IMG/VR virus record: IMGVR_UViG_3300048010_000613
Span: 1 to 33,550 of that record
DNA length: 33,550 nt
DNA from: a virus
Reading direction: 5' to 3' (one strand)
Under the pieces are notes generated by a model that searched no databases, was not told the origin of the DNA, and was given only the letters and a program-made list of their open reading frames with translations. Positions 31,495 to 33,550 of the stretch are shown here, piece after piece. The position numbers and the translations under genes are program-made. The number at the start of each line of letters is the position of its first letter. Position 1 is the stretch's first letter.

Positions 31495-32076
31495 TTAAGA
31501 TGGTAAGAAATAGCCCACTATGCAAGCAGGATTGCGAATCGCGATTTGGATGTGCGATTTTAGCTTAATGTCAGAGCCGTCATAGGCGGGGGCGTCCTCT
31601 TGGAAGACGCCGCGAACAGAATCGAAAGTCATATCGTTGCTCTCAAACATGCTCAGTGTCCAATTTATCGCAGCACAGTCGCGATGACGGAGGATTCGAT
31701 CTCGAGGCGTTAGCGTTTTCGGATCAGTATTTTCAGGGATCTTCTCGTTCAGTGCTTTTTTGGCCTGAACAAACTTAGGCCATGCAGTTCGCAGTGTTTC
31801 GGTATAGCGCGTATCGAGTAAGTCGAAACATTCACCGAGGTTTAGAACAGCACCAATCACGGCAGGGCTGTCAATTTTTCCGCGTCGCTTACGCTCTTGC
31901 GCCCATTCCATAGCTCTTTCTGGGCCATACTCCCAAAAGTAGATACCTTTCCCCAGCCAGTCGTATTTCTCCTCGCTGGGTTTGAGCTGGTCGCCTTTCT
32001 CAATGATGCCTTGAACGGTTGATTGGTCGCAACCGTGGTAGGCAATCACTTGGCGTTGGTAAAGATAGTGGTTCAC
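31495..32076 (-). CDS. putative ADP-ribosyltransferase-fold protein (DUF3990-like), possible toxin
   Basis: This 193-aa protein begins YQRQVIAYHGCDQSTVQGII (His14), then YDWLGKGIYFWEYGPERAME (Tyr46). The His...GxGIYF pattern, 32 residues apart, resembles the first two NAD-binding motifs of the PARP/DUF3990 type of ADP-ribosyltransferases. The third catalytic residue is not evident. The C-terminus (KSHIQIAIRNPACIVGYFLP) is a plausible closing strand. The start is a GTG with GAG eight bases upstream. It is followed by a 57-aa gene and stands beside the integrase, a common place for maintenance or anti-phage toxin pairs. Cellular target unknown. Confidence 0.65.
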   Translation of the reverse strand: MNHYLYQRQVIAYHGCDQSTVQGIIEKGDQLKPSEEKYDWLGKGIYFWEYGPERAMEWAQERKRRGKIDSPAVIGAVLNLGECFDLLDTRYTETLRTAWPKFVQAKKALNEKIPENTDPKTLTPRDRILRHRDCAAINWTLSMFESNDMTFDSVRGVFQEDAPAYDGSDIKLKSHIQIAIRNPACIVGYFLPS

Positions 32077-32097
32077 GTATTCTCAAAGTAATGAATC

Positions 32098-33369
32098 TTA
32101 TTCCTTCTGGGCAATCACATACCGCCCCTCCTTCTTCTCCATCGGCGGCAGCTTCTCACCCTCGGGCACGATCGACCAAAACGAATCCGCCTCCTCGACG
32201 CTTTTCATATCTAGATAGTGCTTACGGATAATTGCCTCTGAGTTGCCCGCTTGGAGCGCGGCATCGCCAACGGAACGGAAGGCTCCGACGGTCATCGAAA
32301 TGTAAGTGTGGCGCATCACGTCCGGAGGCAGCTTCCAGTGTTTGCGGATTTCGCGGAACATATGCTTTAGCCGACGGGTTGGTAGGATCGGATACTCGTC
32401 CAGCGGATATTTCTCCAGCCACTTGCGGAGGTTCGGCTGGATCTTCACACTGCGTTTTTCATTCACCTTTGAGACCTCGGGCTCTATGAAAATAACGTCG
32501 GTATCCATACGCACATGCTCAGGGCGAAGGCTGCTCATTTCGCCCGTTTCCCAATCGGGCCGAATGCCCGCAAAGAGAGTCAGGGCAAAGTAGGGAACCA
32601 TGCAGCCAGGCACGCCCCACCATTTGCCGTCCTTGTTCTGCTGCCCTTTGTAGGACTCGAGCCAGTGCATAAACTCTTTCGCCTGCTTTGCGGAGAGCGT
32701 CGCGGCGGTGCCTCGTGCTTTCTGGATTTTAAACTGCTGAACGTAAATCACTGGATCGGCGGCCACATGCTTCTTAAGCAGGCAAAACTTGTAGAAGGTG
32801 CTCAGATAGCCGCGACGGTTGTTCCAGGTCTTCAGCGAGACCGCATTGCGAGCCTGGGGCAGTTTACCTTCCAGATACTCCTTAAGTTCCTCACTGCTGA
32901 TCGTGTCGATAGTTCGCTCTGCGAACACCTTCTTGAAGGTTTCCATCTCCGCACGGATGTTCTTGTATTGCCTCAGGCTAATGAGGCCCCGCGTCTGGTC
33001 CATCGAGCGCGCGTCCATGTAGCCATCGACCACATCCTCGACCTGTGCGGCATGCTCCGCTTCGCGGTAGTGCTCGATCAGGTAGTTGACTGCGAAGGTC
33101 AGTGATTTCTGGAACTTCGCACGTTTAAGGATGTTGACCGCCGCGATCGCATCACGGTTCTGATCATGCGTGAGAGTCGTCCAGACGGTCTGGCCGTCTG
33201 ACTCGCCGTTGAGGCGCTCGACCTCATATTCCTGACGCTGGGCAACTGCCTCAGCACGCGATTTGTAGTTTTCGCGGATCCGCTTCCCGTTAAGGGTGCC
33301 GGAAAGCCGCCAAGCCTTGCCACCACTGGGGTTGGTGAACTCGGAGATTTTGAATTTAGATTTAGACAT
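32098..33369 (-). CDS. int: tyrosine site-specific integrase
   Basis: This 423-aa protein (ATG 33369; a TTG at 33387 would add six residues) has an N-terminal arm-binding part, a core-binding helical part (about 95-200) and a C-terminal catalytic domain. Visible catalytic pieces are LFAGIRPDW (Arg), MRHTYISM (Arg) and RKHYLDM (nucleophile Tyr). The position usually His in HxxR is Asp here (DVMR), and the later His/Trp is Asn (AGNSEAII). Such changes occur in related integrases but are worth noting. It lies beside attR and the tRNA-Pro target. The inverted repeat at its start contains the arm-type octamer, so autorepression is likely. Confidence 0.93.
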   Translation of the reverse strand: MSKSKFKISEFTNPSGGKAWRLSGTLNGKRIRENYKSRAEAVAQRQEYEVERLNGESDGQTVWTTLTHDQNRDAIAAVNILKRAKFQKSLTFAVNYLIEHYREAEHAAQVEDVVDGYMDARSMDQTRGLISLRQYKNIRAEMETFKKVFAERTIDTISSEELKEYLEGKLPQARNAVSLKTWNNRRGYLSTFYKFCLLKKHVAADPVIYVQQFKIQKARGTAATLSAKQAKEFMHWLESYKGQQNKDGKWWGVPGCMVPYFALTLFAGIRPDWETGEMSSLRPEHVRMDTDVIFIEPEVSKVNEKRSVKIQPNLRKWLEKYPLDEYPILPTRRLKHMFREIRKHWKLPPDVMRHTYISMTVGAFRSVGDAALQAGNSEAIIRKHYLDMKSVEEADSFWSIVPEGEKLPPMEKKEGRYVIAQKE

Positions 33370-33376
33370 GGAATTA

Positions 33377-33404
33377 ATATTTGCCAATTAGGATTGGCAA
33401 ATAT
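33377..33404. promoter_or_regulatory. 12-bp inverted repeat at the integrase start, probable arm site and operator
   Basis: ATATTTGCCAAT (33377-33388) and ATTGGCAAATAT (33393-33404) form a perfect inverted repeat with a 4-base spacer. It contains the same TGGCAAAT octamer as the left arm and sits directly upstream of the likely integrase ATG (33369). Binding of the integrase here could both build the attR complex and repress its own gene. That role is inferred. Confidence 0.6.
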
Positions 33405-33423
33405 CGCTCCAATGTCGATTCTC

Positions 33424-33520
<97 letters not shown>

Positions 33521-33550
33521 CGATGGCTTCGTGCTCGTATGGGTCAAGCC

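Overview
The window holds one complete integrated element of about 33.3 kb. It is bounded by a 27-bp direct repeat at 160-186 and 33424-33450. The right copy is the 3' end of an intact tRNA-Pro(GGG) gene on the minus strand, and a tyrosine integrase lies beside it. Moderately high GC, few Shine-Dalgarno sequences, many small palindromic interspersed repeats and the style of the proteins suggest a marine Verrucomicrobiota host (Puniceicoccales/Opitutales-like). That assignment is inference; no host marker gene is present.

Layout: (1) 1-186, chromosomal flank with an extra tRNA-Pro 3'-end scar, then attL. (2) 187-593, no genes; four phased TGGCAAAT repeats (probable integrase arm sites) and a nested hairpin. 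(3) 594-10809, a defence block on the minus strand: an OLD-like ATPase/TOPRIM protein, an Mrr-type endonuclease and a DUF3800 protein, preceded by a type I restriction-modification operon hsdR-hsdM-hsdS that also ends in a DUF3800 gene. (4) 10882-12000, a control region: an XRE-type regulator fused to a PD-(D/E)XK-like domain, transcribed divergently from a small excisionase-like HTH protein, with three short direct repeats between them. (5) 12135-19995, a tightly overlapping replication/recombination operon on the plus strand: PD-(D/E)XK nuclease, ssDNA-binding-like protein, DEDD exonuclease, Pif1-like helicase, primase/SF3 helicase, and several small HTH or zinc proteins. (6) 20060-20437, a lipoprotein, followed by 1.6 kb of C/T-skewed sequence with no credible gene. 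(7) 22043-30165, a Mu-like head module: small and large terminase, DUF935 portal with a MuF-type tail motif, Mu I/Z-like protease-scaffold, DUF2190-like cement protein and major capsid protein, interrupted by small AT-rich genes and an antisense DUF6883-DUF4926 pair. (8) 30206-31111, a lipoprotein and a small membrane protein. (9) 31317-33369 on the minus strand, a possible ADP-ribosyltransferase-fold toxin with a 57-aa partner, and the integrase.

The main point is what is absent. Both ends of the element are visible and it encodes DNA replication, packaging and a capsid, but I recognise no tail, baseplate, tail-fibre, head-tail connector or endolysin gene. This is the gene content of a capsid-forming phage satellite (like cfPICIs) that would borrow tails from a helper phage, here with about 10 kb of anti-phage cargo. 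The alternative is a prophage that lost its tail module. Two sets of short motifs recur just upstream of head genes (a structured block ending AGCCTAATCAAA, and GTKAAWCCCAGTBAAAY) and may coordinate late expression.
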